Shown here piece after piece: positions 29,123-38,026 of a DNA stretch of 64,000 nucleotides (positions within the stretch are counted from its first letter, which is position 1; the number at the start of each line of letters is the position of its first letter). The stretch comes from Gilliamella sp. WF3-4 (GTDB lineage Bacteria; Pseudomonadota; Gammaproteobacteria; Enterobacterales; Orbaceae). The DNA is taken from the NCBI RefSeq assembly GCF_001690275.1, contig NZ_LZGW01000045.1, forward strand, positions 124,001 to 188,000, given 5' to 3'. Under the pieces are notes generated by a model. The model was given only the letters and a program-made list of their open reading frames with translations, did not search any database and was not told the DNA's origin. The position numbers and the translations under genes were made by a program.

Positions 29123-30274
29123 ATGACTACAAATCCTTTGTTACCTTTACGCGATAAAATTAATGAACTTGATAAGATGTTGTTAGAGCTTATTGCTAAA
29201 CGGCGTAATCTTTCAACACAAGTTATTCACACAAAAATTGGAGCAAATATTCCTGTTCGCGATATGGAGCGTGAGCGTTCACTTATTATTTCATTAATTA
29301 ATCAAGGGAAAAACTATCATCTTGATGATGTGTTTATTAAACGTTTATATCAATTAATTATTGAAGACTCAGTCCTATTACAACAAAAAATTTTACAAGA
29401 AAAACTGAATGACGATATTATCGCCACAGCCAAAGTTGCTTTTTTAGGACCTAAGGGTTCTTATTCACATTCAGCAACACGCCGTTATGCAAGTGCTCAC
29501 TTAGATCAGATGATCGAATCTAGTTGTACTTCATTCAAAGATGTATTTGAGCAGGTTGAAAGGGGCGAAGTCGACTATGGAATTTTGCCGATAGAAAACT
29601 CTAGCTCTGGTTCAATTAACGAAGTTTATGACTTATTACAAAAAACCAACTTGCATATTATTGGCGAGCTTTCATTACCTATTGATCATTGTGTGCTTGC
29701 CATGCCGAATTCGCAATTAGCGCAAATCGACACTATTTATAGCCACCCACAACCTTTCCAGCAATGTAGTAATTTCTTAGAAAGTCACCCTCATTGGAAG
29801 ATTGTATATTGTGATAGCACTTCATCAGCAATGGAAACCGTTGCTAAATTGAATAAGCCGAATGTTGCTGCAATGGGGAATAAGGATGGTGGCGAATTAT
29901 ATGGATTACAAGTTCTTGAACATAACTTTGCTAATCAAAAAGAGAACATAACGCGTTTTATCGTGCTTGCAAGGCAACCAATTGCGGTTTCAGATCAAAT
30001 TCCTGCTAAAACCACTATTTTAATGAAAACAGGCCAACAAGCTGGTGCTTTAGTTGATGCGTTATTAGTATTACGCAATCATAATATCATCATGACTAAG
30101 CTTGAATCACGTCCAATTCATGGTACACCATGGGAAGAAATGTTTTATATTGATTTACATGGCAACATTCATTCTTATGAAATACAAACAGCGCTTAAAG
30201 AGTTAGCGTCAATGACGTTATATACCAAAGTGCTTGGGTGCTATCCAAGTGATTCTATTGTTTCTATAATGTAA
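29123..30274 (+). CDS. pheA: Bifunctional chorismate mutase / prephenate dehydratase
   Basis: PheA makes phenylpyruvate from chorismate through prephenate. The 383 residues contain chorismate mutase (about 1-90, with [15 protein letters not shown]), prephenate dehydratase (about 105-285, with [12 protein letters not shown] and the TRF motif in [11 protein letters not shown]) and an ACT regulatory domain with GALVDALL and [10 protein letters not shown], the phenylalanine-binding motifs. In E. coli a PheL leader peptide and attenuator precede pheA; I see neither in the 44 bases between the raiA terminator and the start. Confidence 0.96.
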   Translation: MTTNPLLPLRDKINELDKMLLELIAKRRNLSTQVIHTKIGANIPVRDMERERSLIISLINQGKNYHLDDVFIKRLYQLIIEDSVLLQQKILQEKLNDDIIATAKVAFLGPKGSYSHSATRRYASAHLDQMIESSCTSFKDVFEQVERGEVDYGILPIENSSSGSINEVYDLLQKTNLHIIGELSLPIDHCVLAMPNSQLAQIDTIYSHPQPFQQCSNFLESHPHWKIVYCDSTSSAMETVAKLNKPNVAAMGNKDGGELYGLQVLEHNFANQKENITRFIVLARQPIAVSDQIPAKTTILMKTGQQAGALVDALLVLRNHNIIMTKLESRPIHGTPWEEMFYIDLHGNIHSYEIQTALKELASMTLYTKVLGCYPSDSIVSIM

Positions 30275-30279
30275 CCATT

Positions 30280-31323
30280 ATGACAATGCAACATTTTTCA
30301 CAAGCGGTACTTAACTGGTATGAGAAGTATGGTAGAAAATCATTACCATGGCAACTCGAAAAAAGCGCCTATCATGTTTGGTTATCAGAAGTGATGTTGC
30401 AACAAACACAAGTTGCAACGGTGATTCCTTACTTTAACCGATTTATTGAGCAATTTCCTAAGATAACAGACCTAGCACAAGCACCACTTGATGATGTATT
30501 ACATCTTTGGACTGGACTGGGTTACTATGCAAGAGCGCGCAATTTACATAAGGCAGCACAAACAATTGCGGAAAAATTTAATGGCTCATTTCCAACACAA
30601 TTTGATGATGTGGTGGCGCTGCCTGGTGTGGGGCGTTCAACTGCTGGCGCTATTTTATCTCTTTCGCAAAATCAGCATTATCCCATTTTAGATGGCAATG
30701 TAAAACGTGTGCTCACTCGATATTTTGCTGTTGAAGGCTGGCCAGGTATTAAAAAGATTGAAAATAAGCTCTGGGAATTAAGCAAGCGAGTGACACCTAA
30801 GCAAGATGTTGCAAAGTTTAATCAAGCCATGATGGATATAGGTGCAACGGTTTGTACTCGCAGTAAACCTAAGTGCACTTTATGCCCTTTGCATGGTAAC
30901 TGCTTAGCTTATAAGACAGAAAGTTGGCAACAATACCCAACCAAAAAAACTAAAAGTACCATTCCTGCAAAGACAGCCTATTTTTTAATGCTGGAATATA
31001 ATAATACGATTTGGCTTGAAAAAAGACCTCCGTCTGGCATATGGGGAGGATTATACTGTTTGCCTCAGTTTGCAAGCCAACAAGCATTAACTGACTGGTT
31101 AAAAAAACAAGGTATTGAAACCACAAAACCCAAGCAACTTATTGCATTTCGCCATACATTTAGCCACTTTCACTTAGATATTGTTCCAATTTATTGTGTA
31201 ATTACTAAACATACAAAATGTTGGGAACAACCTTGCGGTTATTGGTATAACCTAAAATCCGACAATGCAAAAATAGGGCTTGCAACACCTGTTTATAACT
31301 TATTAAAACAAACGTCTTGTTAA
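30280..31323 (+). CDS. mutY: Adenine DNA glycosylase MutY
   Basis: MutY removes adenine mispaired with 8-oxoguanine. The 347-residue protein has the catalytic Glu in [17 protein letters not shown], the helix-hairpin-helix [15 protein letters not shown], the catalytic Asp in [11 protein letters not shown], the [4Fe-4S] cysteines in [17 protein letters not shown] and a C-terminal NUDIX-like domain for 8-oxoG recognition. It starts 5 bases after pheA, so it probably shares that transcript. Either ATG 30280 or ATG 30286 could be the start; neither has a clear ribosome binding site. Confidence 0.95.
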   Translation: MTMQHFSQAVLNWYEKYGRKSLPWQLEKSAYHVWLSEVMLQQTQVATVIPYFNRFIEQFPKITDLAQAPLDDVLHLWTGLGYYARARNLHKAAQTIAEKFNGSFPTQFDDVVALPGVGRSTAGAILSLSQNQHYPILDGNVKRVLTRYFAVEGWPGIKKIENKLWELSKRVTPKQDVAKFNQAMMDIGATVCTRSKPKCTLCPLHGNCLAYKTESWQQYPTKKTKSTIPAKTAYFLMLEYNNTIWLEKRPPSGIWGGLYCLPQFASQQALTDWLKKQGIETTKPKQLIAFRHTFSHFHLDIVPIYCVITKHTKCWEQPCGYWYNLKSDNAKIGLATPVYNLLKQTSC

Positions 31324-31391
31324 CGTTTGTTTATCAATACTCATGCTATTTTTAGGATATAATCACTGATTATTTTTAATTCTATTTAATT

Positions 31392-32576
31392 ATGCAAAAC
31401 AAACAACATCAAGGCTTATCTGGCTACTTAGTCTTTTTAATGGCATTTGCTATTGGTATTACAATTGCTAGCAATTATTACGCTCAACCGCTATTACATT
31501 CAATTACAAATAATCTACATATAAAAGTAGAACATGCTGGAGCAATCATTATGGCTGCACAATTTAGTTATGCCATAGGCTTGCTATTTATTACACCTCT
31601 TGGTGATAAGGTAGAGCGTAAGCGGTTAATTATTATTTTAATGATATTATCCACTTGTGGACTTATGGTAAGCGCATTATCTCAAAATATATGGATGCTT
31701 ATCATCGGTACCGCAATGACAGGTTTATTTTCAACGGTTGCTCAAGTCTTAATACCTTTTGCGGCAACACTCTCAAGGCCAGATCATCGAGGTAAAGTTG
31801 TTGGTACTTTAATGAGCGGTATGTTACTAGGTATTTTATTGGGAAGAACTTTTGCTGGCGCTATATCCTCAATTGCGGATTGGCATGGTGTATATTGGAT
31901 TGCAACAGGTGTTATGATTATTGTGACACTACTGCTTTCGATTTCACTACCAAAATATAGTAATACCATTAATATTAATTATTTTCAACTTTTATGCTCA
32001 ATTGGTTCATTATATAGACAAGAACCGATATTAAGAATTCGCTCATTATTAGCTATTATCTCATTTTCGCTATTTTCATTATTATGGACACCACTTGCCT
32101 TTTTGTTAACTAATGCACCATATCACTATTCTGATTTTATGATTGGTTTATTTGGATTAGCGGGAGCTGCAGGCGCGATGGGATCGCCAATAGTTGGAAA
32201 ATTGTCAGACAAAGGCAAAGGTTATATTGCAACAACCATTGGATTAAGCTTATTACTATTATCTTGGCTACCACTTTCATTCGCTCAATATTCAATTACT
32301 GCTTTAATTCTAGGGGTGGTTTTATTAGATTTTGCTGTACAAGTTACTCATGTTTCTAATATGAATGCTATTTATCAAATCAGACCAGAAGCACGTAGCC
32401 GAATGAACACGGGTTATATGGTATGTTATTTTATTGGTGGAATGCTAGGCTCTGCTGGATCGACTTATTTGTTTAGCCATTACGGATGGAAAGCGATAAT
32501 TATTGCAAGTACTTCCTTGGCAATATTAGGCATTACTAGTTGGTTTTTTTATATTAAAACTCATCAAAAATCTTAA
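31392..32576 (+). CDS. Major facilitator superfamily transporter
   Basis: The 394-residue protein has about twelve hydrophobic segments. The MFS loop 2-3 motif appears as PLGDKVERKRLI (about 74-85) and a related sequence, IVGKLSDKGKG, occurs in the second half. It resembles drug:proton antiporter-like members such as E. coli YgaY, but the substrate cannot be told. It follows mutY by 68 bases without a strong terminator and may be partly co-transcribed. Confidence 0.8.
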   Translation: MQNKQHQGLSGYLVFLMAFAIGITIASNYYAQPLLHSITNNLHIKVEHAGAIIMAAQFSYAIGLLFITPLGDKVERKRLIIILMILSTCGLMVSALSQNIWMLIIGTAMTGLFSTVAQVLIPFAATLSRPDHRGKVVGTLMSGMLLGILLGRTFAGAISSIADWHGVYWIATGVMIIVTLLLSISLPKYSNTININYFQLLCSIGSLYRQEPILRIRSLLAIISFSLFSLLWTPLAFLLTNAPYHYSDFMIGLFGLAGAAGAMGSPIVGKLSDKGKGYIATTIGLSLLLLSWLPLSFAQYSITALILGVVLLDFAVQVTHVSNMNAIYQIRPEARSRMNTGYMVCYFIGGMLGSAGSTYLFSHYGWKAIIIASTSLAILGITSWFFYIKTHQKS

Positions 32577-32695
32577 AGTTATTAACAAACGTAAATGATT
32601 TATTATCTGTGTTAGCCCCGAGGGTTAATATTTAATTCATATAAAAATCATGTGGCTTATTTTAGTGTTTTATATTCAATGGGTGTTATGTTTAA
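32577..32695. other. Intergenic DNA after the MFS gene
   Basis: No feature is seen in this stretch. The 617-base gap up to 33193 holds a gene remnant (next entry), an inverted repeat TAGCTCA-n4-TGAGCTA at 33003-33020, and a hairpin near 33151. Confidence 0.4.
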
Positions 32696-32878
32696 TACTT
32701 TGTAAAAGATATCCAGAAGCCTATAGCGGTTAATCATAAAAATGGCTTGTTACATAACATCGATGTTGCGAATAATAAAAAACATGGCTGATTTGCTTTC
32801 CAGAACAAAGGTCTGTGTGGCTATTTACCAAAAATATTTGATGAAATGACAGTTAGAAAAATTATTGAAAAAATCTAA
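32696..32878 (+). pseudogene. Short gene remnant with an in-frame stop
   Basis: One frame reads YFVKDIQKPIAVNHKN and on to KKHG (stop TGA at 32789-32791), then continues FAFQNKGLCGYLPKIFDE up to a stop at 32876. The composition looks like real protein on both sides of the stop. The sequence recalls nothing I can name. There is no start codon with a ribosome binding site, so I read it as the 3' end of a lost gene. Confidence 0.4.
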
Positions 32879-33150
32879 GCCTTAAATAAAAAACAAGATA
32901 TACATAAAAGCAAATCGTAATTTTAGATAAGGATATAAAAATGACTATATTTGAACAACAATATCGTAACTAATTATCATCGCTTAATGTGCAATGGTTT
33001 ATTTAGCTCAAGCATGAGCTAATCGTTGACGATGTAGTTGAGCTATATTTAGTTAACATCTGCATAATGTGCGTCTTATTAGGTTTCATCTGTTCCTGTA
33101 TCCTATTTTATATTAAGATGTTATCAAGCTGTTTTAAAATAATATGATTA

Positions 33151-33175
33151 ACTCTTGTAGCAAAACCACAAGAGT
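33151..33175 (-). terminator. Probable terminator of ubiI
   Basis: ACTCTTGT (33151-33158) pairs with ACAAGAGT (33168-33175). On the - strand the stem is followed by TTAATCATATTATTTT, a T-rich but imperfect tail. It lies 19 bases past the ubiI stop. Confidence 0.5.
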
Positions 33176-33193
33176 ATTGTTAAAAGATGGCGG

Positions 33194-34378
33194 TTAAATA
33201 CGCATAGCATATTTGATAATTTGTTTTTTTATTGGAGAACAACAATCAATAGTATTCATTCCTACTGTTCTTATCATCTTTTTAAGCAAATTATCACCAT
33301 TAAACATATCTTGAATTGTTTGCATTGCTGCTAACATCACTAAAGTATCTTTACGACGAGTAAACTGAAATGGTTTTAAATTGCAAACTAAACCAATATC
33401 TTTTTGTTCATCGATTAATGTTTTAATTGTTGAGACTAATAATGCAGAATCTTGAAAACCTAAATTTACACCTTGCCCAGCTAAAGGATGAATGGTATGA
33501 GCCGCATCACCAATTAAGACAAGCCGATGTTGAATAAATTGTCTTGCAATGCGGGCTTTTAATGGAAATACCATACGAGGGTTAATTAACTGACATTGAC
33601 CGACTTTATCGCCAGTTAACCGAAATAACTCATCAGAAAACTCTGATTCAGATAGAGAAGCTAAATTAGTCGCATTATCTGGTTTTGTTGACCAAACCAA
33701 ACAACTTTTGTTGGCCTGCCACAAGGGCAGAAAAGCCACAATACCATTTGGATAAAAAATCTGCCTCGCACAAGATTGGTGAGGGTACTCGGTTTCAACC
33801 GTTGTAATAACAGCATGATGCAGATAATCGCGTTCAAAAACAGAAATATTTTTGCGTTGACGTACCCAGGAATGAGCACCATCTGCACCAATTAGTAATT
33901 TAGTCTGTAAGATAGCTTTATTAGCAAGTGTCAAAAAAGCAAAATCATCATTAAATGCACAGTCAATTGCCTCGCAATTATAAATATTAATATTGCTACA
34001 ATTTAAAGCATATTGGTAAAGGTAATGAGAAATAATATTATTTTCGATTATATAGCCAAGATTGGAATACCCATAATCTTTGGCATGAGCAGATAAATGA
34101 GCTTGGCCATTTTTTTCCCATACACCTATTTCAGTAAATTCTTGTACACGTTTACTTGCACATAAATCATTCCATATACCTATTTGCGAAAAGTAATGTT
34201 GACTTGCGCCATTAATAGCTGAGGCTCTAATGCCTATTTCATTCTGTGAGAAAGATTGGTGCTGGTGAATTTTAGTATCTATAATCGCTATTTTTAGCGC
34301 GTATTGGCTAAGTGCGCAAGCAGTTGCTAAACCAACTAATCCGCCCCCTACAATTGCTACATCAAATTGAATATTCAT
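33194..34378 (-). CDS. ubiI: FAD-dependent ubiquinone-biosynthesis hydroxylase, UbiI-like
   Basis: The UbiH/UbiF/UbiI family hydroxylates the ubiquinone ring. The 394-residue protein has the FAD dinucleotide motif VAIVGGGLVGLA near the N terminus, the mid-protein IGADGAHSWVR motif and the C-terminal GDAAHTIHPLAGQGVNLGFQD motif. The segments ASAINGASQHYFSQIGIW and GYSNLGYIIENNII resemble E. coli UbiI (VisC) more than UbiF or UbiH, so C5 hydroxylase is the best guess. I use ATG 34378, which begins MNIQFDVAIVGGG; a TTG four codons earlier would also be in frame. It follows tatA by 14 bases in an operon. Confidence 0.82.
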   Translation of the reverse strand: MNIQFDVAIVGGGLVGLATACALSQYALKIAIIDTKIHQHQSFSQNEIGIRASAINGASQHYFSQIGIWNDLCASKRVQEFTEIGVWEKNGQAHLSAHAKDYGYSNLGYIIENNIISHYLYQYALNCSNINIYNCEAIDCAFNDDFAFLTLANKAILQTKLLIGADGAHSWVRQRKNISVFERDYLHHAVITTVETEYPHQSCARQIFYPNGIVAFLPLWQANKSCLVWSTKPDNATNLASLSESEFSDELFRLTGDKVGQCQLINPRMVFPLKARIARQFIQHRLVLIGDAAHTIHPLAGQGVNLGFQDSALLVSTIKTLIDEQKDIGLVCNLKPFQFTRRKDTLVMLAAMQTIQDMFNGDNLLKKMIRTVGMNTIDCCSPIKKQIIKYAMRI

Positions 34379-34392
34379 ACCTAGAAGCAAAA

Positions 34393-34569
34393 CTATTTAT
34401 TATCTAACTTATCATCATTTTGGGGTTCAATATCATCGTCATTCATTGCTTTCTTGAAGCCTTTTAATGCTGAACCAAGATCAGAACCTAAATTACGCAA
34501 CTTTTTAGTGCCAAATAATAAAATAACGACAGCAAGAAACACTAAAAGGTGTGGAATACTAAAAGACAT
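34393..34569 (-). CDS. tatA: Twin-arginine translocase subunit, TatA/TatE type
   Basis: TatA oligomers form the pore that moves folded proteins with RR signal peptides across the inner membrane. The 58-residue protein has one membrane helix (about 4-18, [20 protein letters not shown]), the hinge [10 protein letters not shown] and an amphipathic helix [16 protein letters not shown], followed by a short acidic tail. The start is ATG 34569, with AGAGGAT upstream. It is shorter than E. coli TatA (89) and near TatE (67). tatB and tatC are not adjacent. A -10 like TATAAT on the - strand lies at 34640-34645. Confidence 0.92.
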   Translation of the reverse strand: MSFSIPHLLVFLAVVILLFGTKKLRNLGSDLGSALKGFKKAMNDDDIEPQNDDKLDNK

Positions 34570-34683
34570 AATCAAATCCTCTTAATAAATATAACGCTCT
34601 ATTTAGGGTAGACTTTAGAACATATTTTATGGAGTGATCATTATACTCTTTTTATGAAGGGATTTCATAAATAGTTCAAGAAT

Positions 34684-34766
34684 AAAAAAAGACCTGTATA
34701 AAACTATACAGGCCAACATGAAATATAAGGAATATAAGGAAAGAAAACAATGAAAAATCCTTACCC
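34684..34766 (-). ncRNA. Predicted small regulatory RNA, about 83 nt
   Basis: The - strand carries a compact unit: -35 TTGACT (complement of 34794-34799), a 16-base A-rich spacer, -10 GATAAT (complement of 34772-34777), a purine start near 34766, and an intrinsic terminator GGCCTGTATA-GTTT-TATACAGGTC followed by seven T (34714 down to 34684). The transcript would begin GCAGGGTAAGG or GGGTAAGG and contains the tandem repeat TTCCTTATA TTCCTTATA, whose complement AAGGAA is a ribosome binding site. No protein gene on the - strand explains this promoter and terminator. I recognise no known sRNA family. A 29-codon ORF lies on the opposite strand (34750-34839). Confidence 0.55.
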
Positions 34767-34771
34767 TGCTT

Positions 34772-34799
34772 ATTATCCATTTTTTTTCGCTTTAGTCAA
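34772..34799 (-). promoter_or_regulatory. Promoter of the predicted small RNA
   Basis: TTGACT and GATAAT each match five of six consensus bases, with 16-base spacing. The spacer includes an unbroken run of eight A. Confidence 0.6.
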
Positions 34800-35185
34800 T
34801 CGTTTTTATTTGTTATTGGCTTGTTTGGTTATTATGTGAGTTGTGATTTAAATCTTTAAAAAACAATTAGTTAATGATTTTGATCGCTGCTATTAAATTT
34901 TGATTAATGTCAATTTTAAGTAAAAAATGCATAAACAATCATAAAAAAATATTTTTCTCGCAGAAAAAAACAAATAAACAAACAAAAAACAAAGAATAAT
35001 TATTTTCTTCAACTGTTTTTACCAATACATTAAAAAACGAGAAATACAAAAATATAAATTTTAAAAAAACGAAAAAGTGAAAAAATAAAATTAATTTAAT
35101 CGGTTTTCCAAATAATAGGTATATACAAAACTATAAAAAAATGCACTATAATTAATAAACTAGTGATAGATATAATGGATTAAAG
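34800..35185. other. A/T-rich region before the repressor gene
   Basis: The stretch is extremely AT-rich with phased A runs around 34950-35100, suggesting curved DNA. It holds an FNR-like site TTGAT-TAAT-GTCAA at 34900-34913 (one mismatch), a TATAAT at 35147-35152 that is the probable -10 of the repressor gene, and two ACTATAA copies nearby (35130-35136 and 35146-35151 region) that could serve autoregulation. Confidence 0.4.
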
Positions 35186-35878
35186 ATGAATACAATTAAA
35201 AATAATAATGTTAAAACTTTTAAAGATAGATTGCTCAGCTCTATGCAAGGTTTATCTGTTTCAGCCTTCGCTAAAAAATGCGATATGTCCGAAACGGTAA
35301 TTCGAGACTACTTATCTGGCAAAACTTACCCTTCACTGACACGTTTGGAAGTCATCGCTGAAAAATGTAATGTTTCTTTTAATTGGCTTGCTACTGGTCA
35401 TAAACTAGAGTTTGTAGATTCTAAAAATAGCGATGAAGATATCTACAGCGAAAATATTTATCGCATTCCTGTTTATAATAAACAACTACCAACAAAAGAG
35501 GAAGCACAAAAAGAACGTTTTGTAAGAGAAACCCCTCCATTGATGAATTATCCTATCATTGAGGGTTGGGCTAAGCACCGTGGCTTAGATGCTAAAAAAT
35601 TAATTATATACTGGGCCAAAGGCGATTTAATGTCACCAGAAATCGAAAACAATAATGGACTAATTCTTAACACTGAAATAACAGGTATTGTTGATGGTGC
35701 AATTTATCTAATTGAATACGAAGATATTACCTTTTTAAGAAAGGTTCGTTTAACACTTAATGGTTGGTTATTAATTTGTAATAATAGCCAGAATCCAACC
35801 ATTGAAGTTCCCAAGTCAGATTTTCATAAATATCATATTGTAGGCCGTGTTGTTCTTCTTATTAAAGACATATTTTAA
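35186..35878 (+). CDS. XRE-type HTH regulator with an S24/LexA-like domain lacking the catalytic serine
   Basis: The 230-residue protein is built like a phage CI or LexA-like repressor. An N-terminal helix-turn-helix (about 11-70, with LSVSAFAKKCDMSETVIRDY) is followed by a linker and a peptidase S24-like dimerisation domain (about 130-228). In active members the nucleophile lies in a GDSM motif; here residues 146-149 read GDLM, with Leu148 (codon TTA). The general-base region reads TFLRKVRL, where Arg185-Lys186 stand near the usual Lys. It is therefore unlikely to self-cleave in response to RecA. No phage genes surround it. The downstream ABC exporter is a possible target. Confidence 0.8.
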   Translation: MNTIKNNNVKTFKDRLLSSMQGLSVSAFAKKCDMSETVIRDYLSGKTYPSLTRLEVIAEKCNVSFNWLATGHKLEFVDSKNSDEDIYSENIYRIPVYNKQLPTKEEAQKERFVRETPPLMNYPIIEGWAKHRGLDAKKLIIYWAKGDLMSPEIENNNGLILNTEITGIVDGAIYLIEYEDITFLRKVRLTLNGWLLICNNSQNPTIEVPKSDFHKYHIVGRVVLLIKDIF

Positions 35879-35899
35879 TACCTTTAATAGCTATATATT

Positions 35900-35953
35900 A
35901 ACTTTCAATATATAATTGAAAGTTAGAGGGAATATTAGATATTTTGTTCCCTC
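35900..35953. terminator. Two consecutive hairpins after the repressor gene
   Basis: AACTTTCAAT (35900-35909) pairs with ATTGAAAGTT (35915-35924), and GAGGGAA (35926-35932) pairs with TTCCCTC (35947-35953). Neither is followed by a good T-tract. They separate the repressor from the ABC exporter. Confidence 0.5.
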
Positions 35954-36132
35954 ATTGATTTCTTCTATATTGATAAACCCATTAATAGCAACCAGATAGC
36001 TAAATGATATTAATTGGAAATTCCAGATAAATTGAGATTCAAAGGCAACATATGCCTATTTGCACTACCTCTATTTTTTTATATTATTAATAGTAGTATT
36101 AATAAAAAACGCTATGATGAATCAGGTCTAAT

Positions 36133-37968
36133 ATGTATCAATTTTTTGAAAAATTGGTGTCATCTTATCCAAAAGATGAACCTCAACCTATGGCTAGAAA
36201 CTTTTTTAGTTTCATATGGCAATCAGCGAAAGGGACTCGCTTATTTTTGTTGCTATTAATTATTTTTAGCGCATTAGGCGGTGCTTTTGAAGCTTTTTTA
36301 TATGCTGCCCTTGGTAAAGTTATTGATTGGCTTTCAGTTGTTGAACCTAGCAAATTTTGGCAACAAGAAAAAACAACATTAGCGCTGTTAGCCCTAATCA
36401 TTATAGGAAGTACCATTATTATTGGGCTACAAACGATTATTAAACATCAGTGCCTAGCTGGAAATTTTCCAATGCGATTGCGGTGGAACCTGCATCGGTT
36501 AGTGCTTAATCAAAGTATGCGTTTTTTTCAAGATGAATTTGCTGGAAGAATATCGGCAAAAGTCATGCAAACGGCACTCGCAGTTCGTGATACTTGTTTT
36601 TTAGTGGCAGATATTTTTATCTATGTTCTTATTTCGTTTATTACTATGGCTACAATCATCGGGCAATTAGATCTTTTGTTATTAGTGCCATTTATGATCT
36701 GGTGTCTAATTTATGGCATTGCTATGTATTATTTTATTCCTCGTTTAAGTAAAGTAGCAAGTGCACAAGCGGACGCTCGTTCGACAATGACTGGGCGAGT
36801 CACCGATGCTTATACCAACATTATAACAGTAAAACTATTTTCTCATGCAGGTAATGAGGCAAAATACGCTCAAGAATCGATGAATGAGTTTTTAGTTACT
36901 GTTAATAAACAAATGCGGCTAGTCAGTAGTTTTGAAATAGTAAATCATTTATTGTCCATTTCCTTAGTGCTAAGCACAACAGGTGTTGCCTTGTGGCTAT
37001 GGACAAATCAATTAATTGGTATTGGCGCAATTGCCACAGCAACAGCAGTAGCACTTCGATTAAATGGTTTTTCACACTGGATTATGTGGGAAATAGCAGC
37101 GCTATTTGAAAATATTGGTGTAGTAAAAGATGGCATTAATACGTTTTCTGTCGCTAAAGCAGTGATTGATCAACCAAATGCGCCTAAGCTTAATGTAACT
37201 CAAGGTAAAATTGAGTTTAAACATATTTATTTTAGTTATGATGAGAAAAAACGTAGCTCAGTAATTGAGAATTTAGACCTAACGATAAAACCAGGCGAAA
37301 AAATTGGTTTAGTTGGCCGATCAGGAGCAGGAAAGTCAACGCTTATTAATTTATTACTCCGTTTTTATGATTTACAAAGTGGTGAAATTGTTATTGACGG
37401 CCAGGATATTACCACTGTTACTCAAGAAAGCCTGCGCGCTCAAATTGGCATGGTAACACAAGATACCTCGTTGTTACATCGCTCAGTACGAGAAAACTTA
37501 CTTTATGGTAACAATAATGCTTCAGAAGAAGAAATGATAAAAGCCGCACAAAGAGCTCATGCAGATAACTTTATTCAAACATTAGTTGATGCAAAAGGTA
37601 AAACAGGATATGACGCATTTGTAGGTGAACGAGGTATAAAATTATCTGGTGGTCAAAGACAACGCATTGCAATTGCCCGGGTCATTCTTAAAAATGCGCC
37701 TATTTTATTGTTAGATGAAGCAACAAGCGCACTGGATTCCGAAATTGAGCAAGCAATTCAGGAAAGCTTATATACGTTAATGGAAGGTAAGACCGTTATT
37801 GCCATTGCCCACCGTTTATCAACCATTGCTGCAATGGATAGGTTAGTTGTACTTGATCAAGGTAAAATTATTGAGCAAGGCACACACCAAGAATTACTCA
37901 TAAAAAATGGATTATATGCACAGCTGTGGAAACATCAAAGCGGTGGATTTTTAGGGGATAATATTTAA
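36133..37968 (+). CDS. ABC exporter, fused membrane and ATPase domains
   Basis: The 611-residue half-transporter belongs to the type IV (MsbA/multidrug-like) exporters and would act as a dimer in the inner membrane. The membrane domain covers about residues 30-345 with six hydrophobic segments. The ATPase domain has Walker A GLVGRSGAGKST (about 394-405), Q-loop MVTQDTSLLHRSVRENLLYG, signature KLSGGQRQRIAIAR, Walker B PILLLDEATSALD and H-loop AIAHRLST. The substrate is unknown. AGG precedes the ATG at moderate spacing. A frame from 36014 overlapping the start is a shadow. Confidence 0.88.
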   Translation: MYQFFEKLVSSYPKDEPQPMARNFFSFIWQSAKGTRLFLLLLIIFSALGGAFEAFLYAALGKVIDWLSVVEPSKFWQQEKTTLALLALIIIGSTIIIGLQTIIKHQCLAGNFPMRLRWNLHRLVLNQSMRFFQDEFAGRISAKVMQTALAVRDTCFLVADIFIYVLISFITMATIIGQLDLLLLVPFMIWCLIYGIAMYYFIPRLSKVASAQADARSTMTGRVTDAYTNIITVKLFSHAGNEAKYAQESMNEFLVTVNKQMRLVSSFEIVNHLLSISLVLSTTGVALWLWTNQLIGIGAIATATAVALRLNGFSHWIMWEIAALFENIGVVKDGINTFSVAKAVIDQPNAPKLNVTQGKIEFKHIYFSYDEKKRSSVIENLDLTIKPGEKIGLVGRSGAGKSTLINLLLRFYDLQSGEIVIDGQDITTVTQESLRAQIGMVTQDTSLLHRSVRENLLYGNNNASEEEMIKAAQRAHADNFIQTLVDAKGKTGYDAFVGERGIKLSGGQRQRIAIARVILKNAPILLLDEATSALDSEIEQAIQESLYTLMEGKTVIAIAHRLSTIAAMDRLVVLDQGKIIEQGTHQELLIKNGLYAQLWKHQSGGFLGDNI

Positions 37969-37990
37969 TTTTATACATTTTTATTAGTAA

Positions 37991-38020
37991 ATAAGGACAT
38001 TAAACTTATAATGTCCTTAT
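37991..38020. terminator. Hairpin between the ABC exporter and dacB
   Basis: ATAAGGACATTA (37991-38002) pairs perfectly with TAATGTCCTTAT (38009-38020) between convergent genes. A strong T-tract is lacking, but the arms end in AT. Confidence 0.65.
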
Positions 38021-38026
38021 CACTGC

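Noticed and set aside
36014-36259. ORF overlapping the start of the ABC exporter in another frame
   Set aside because: It has no family match and is a shadow of the exporter frame.
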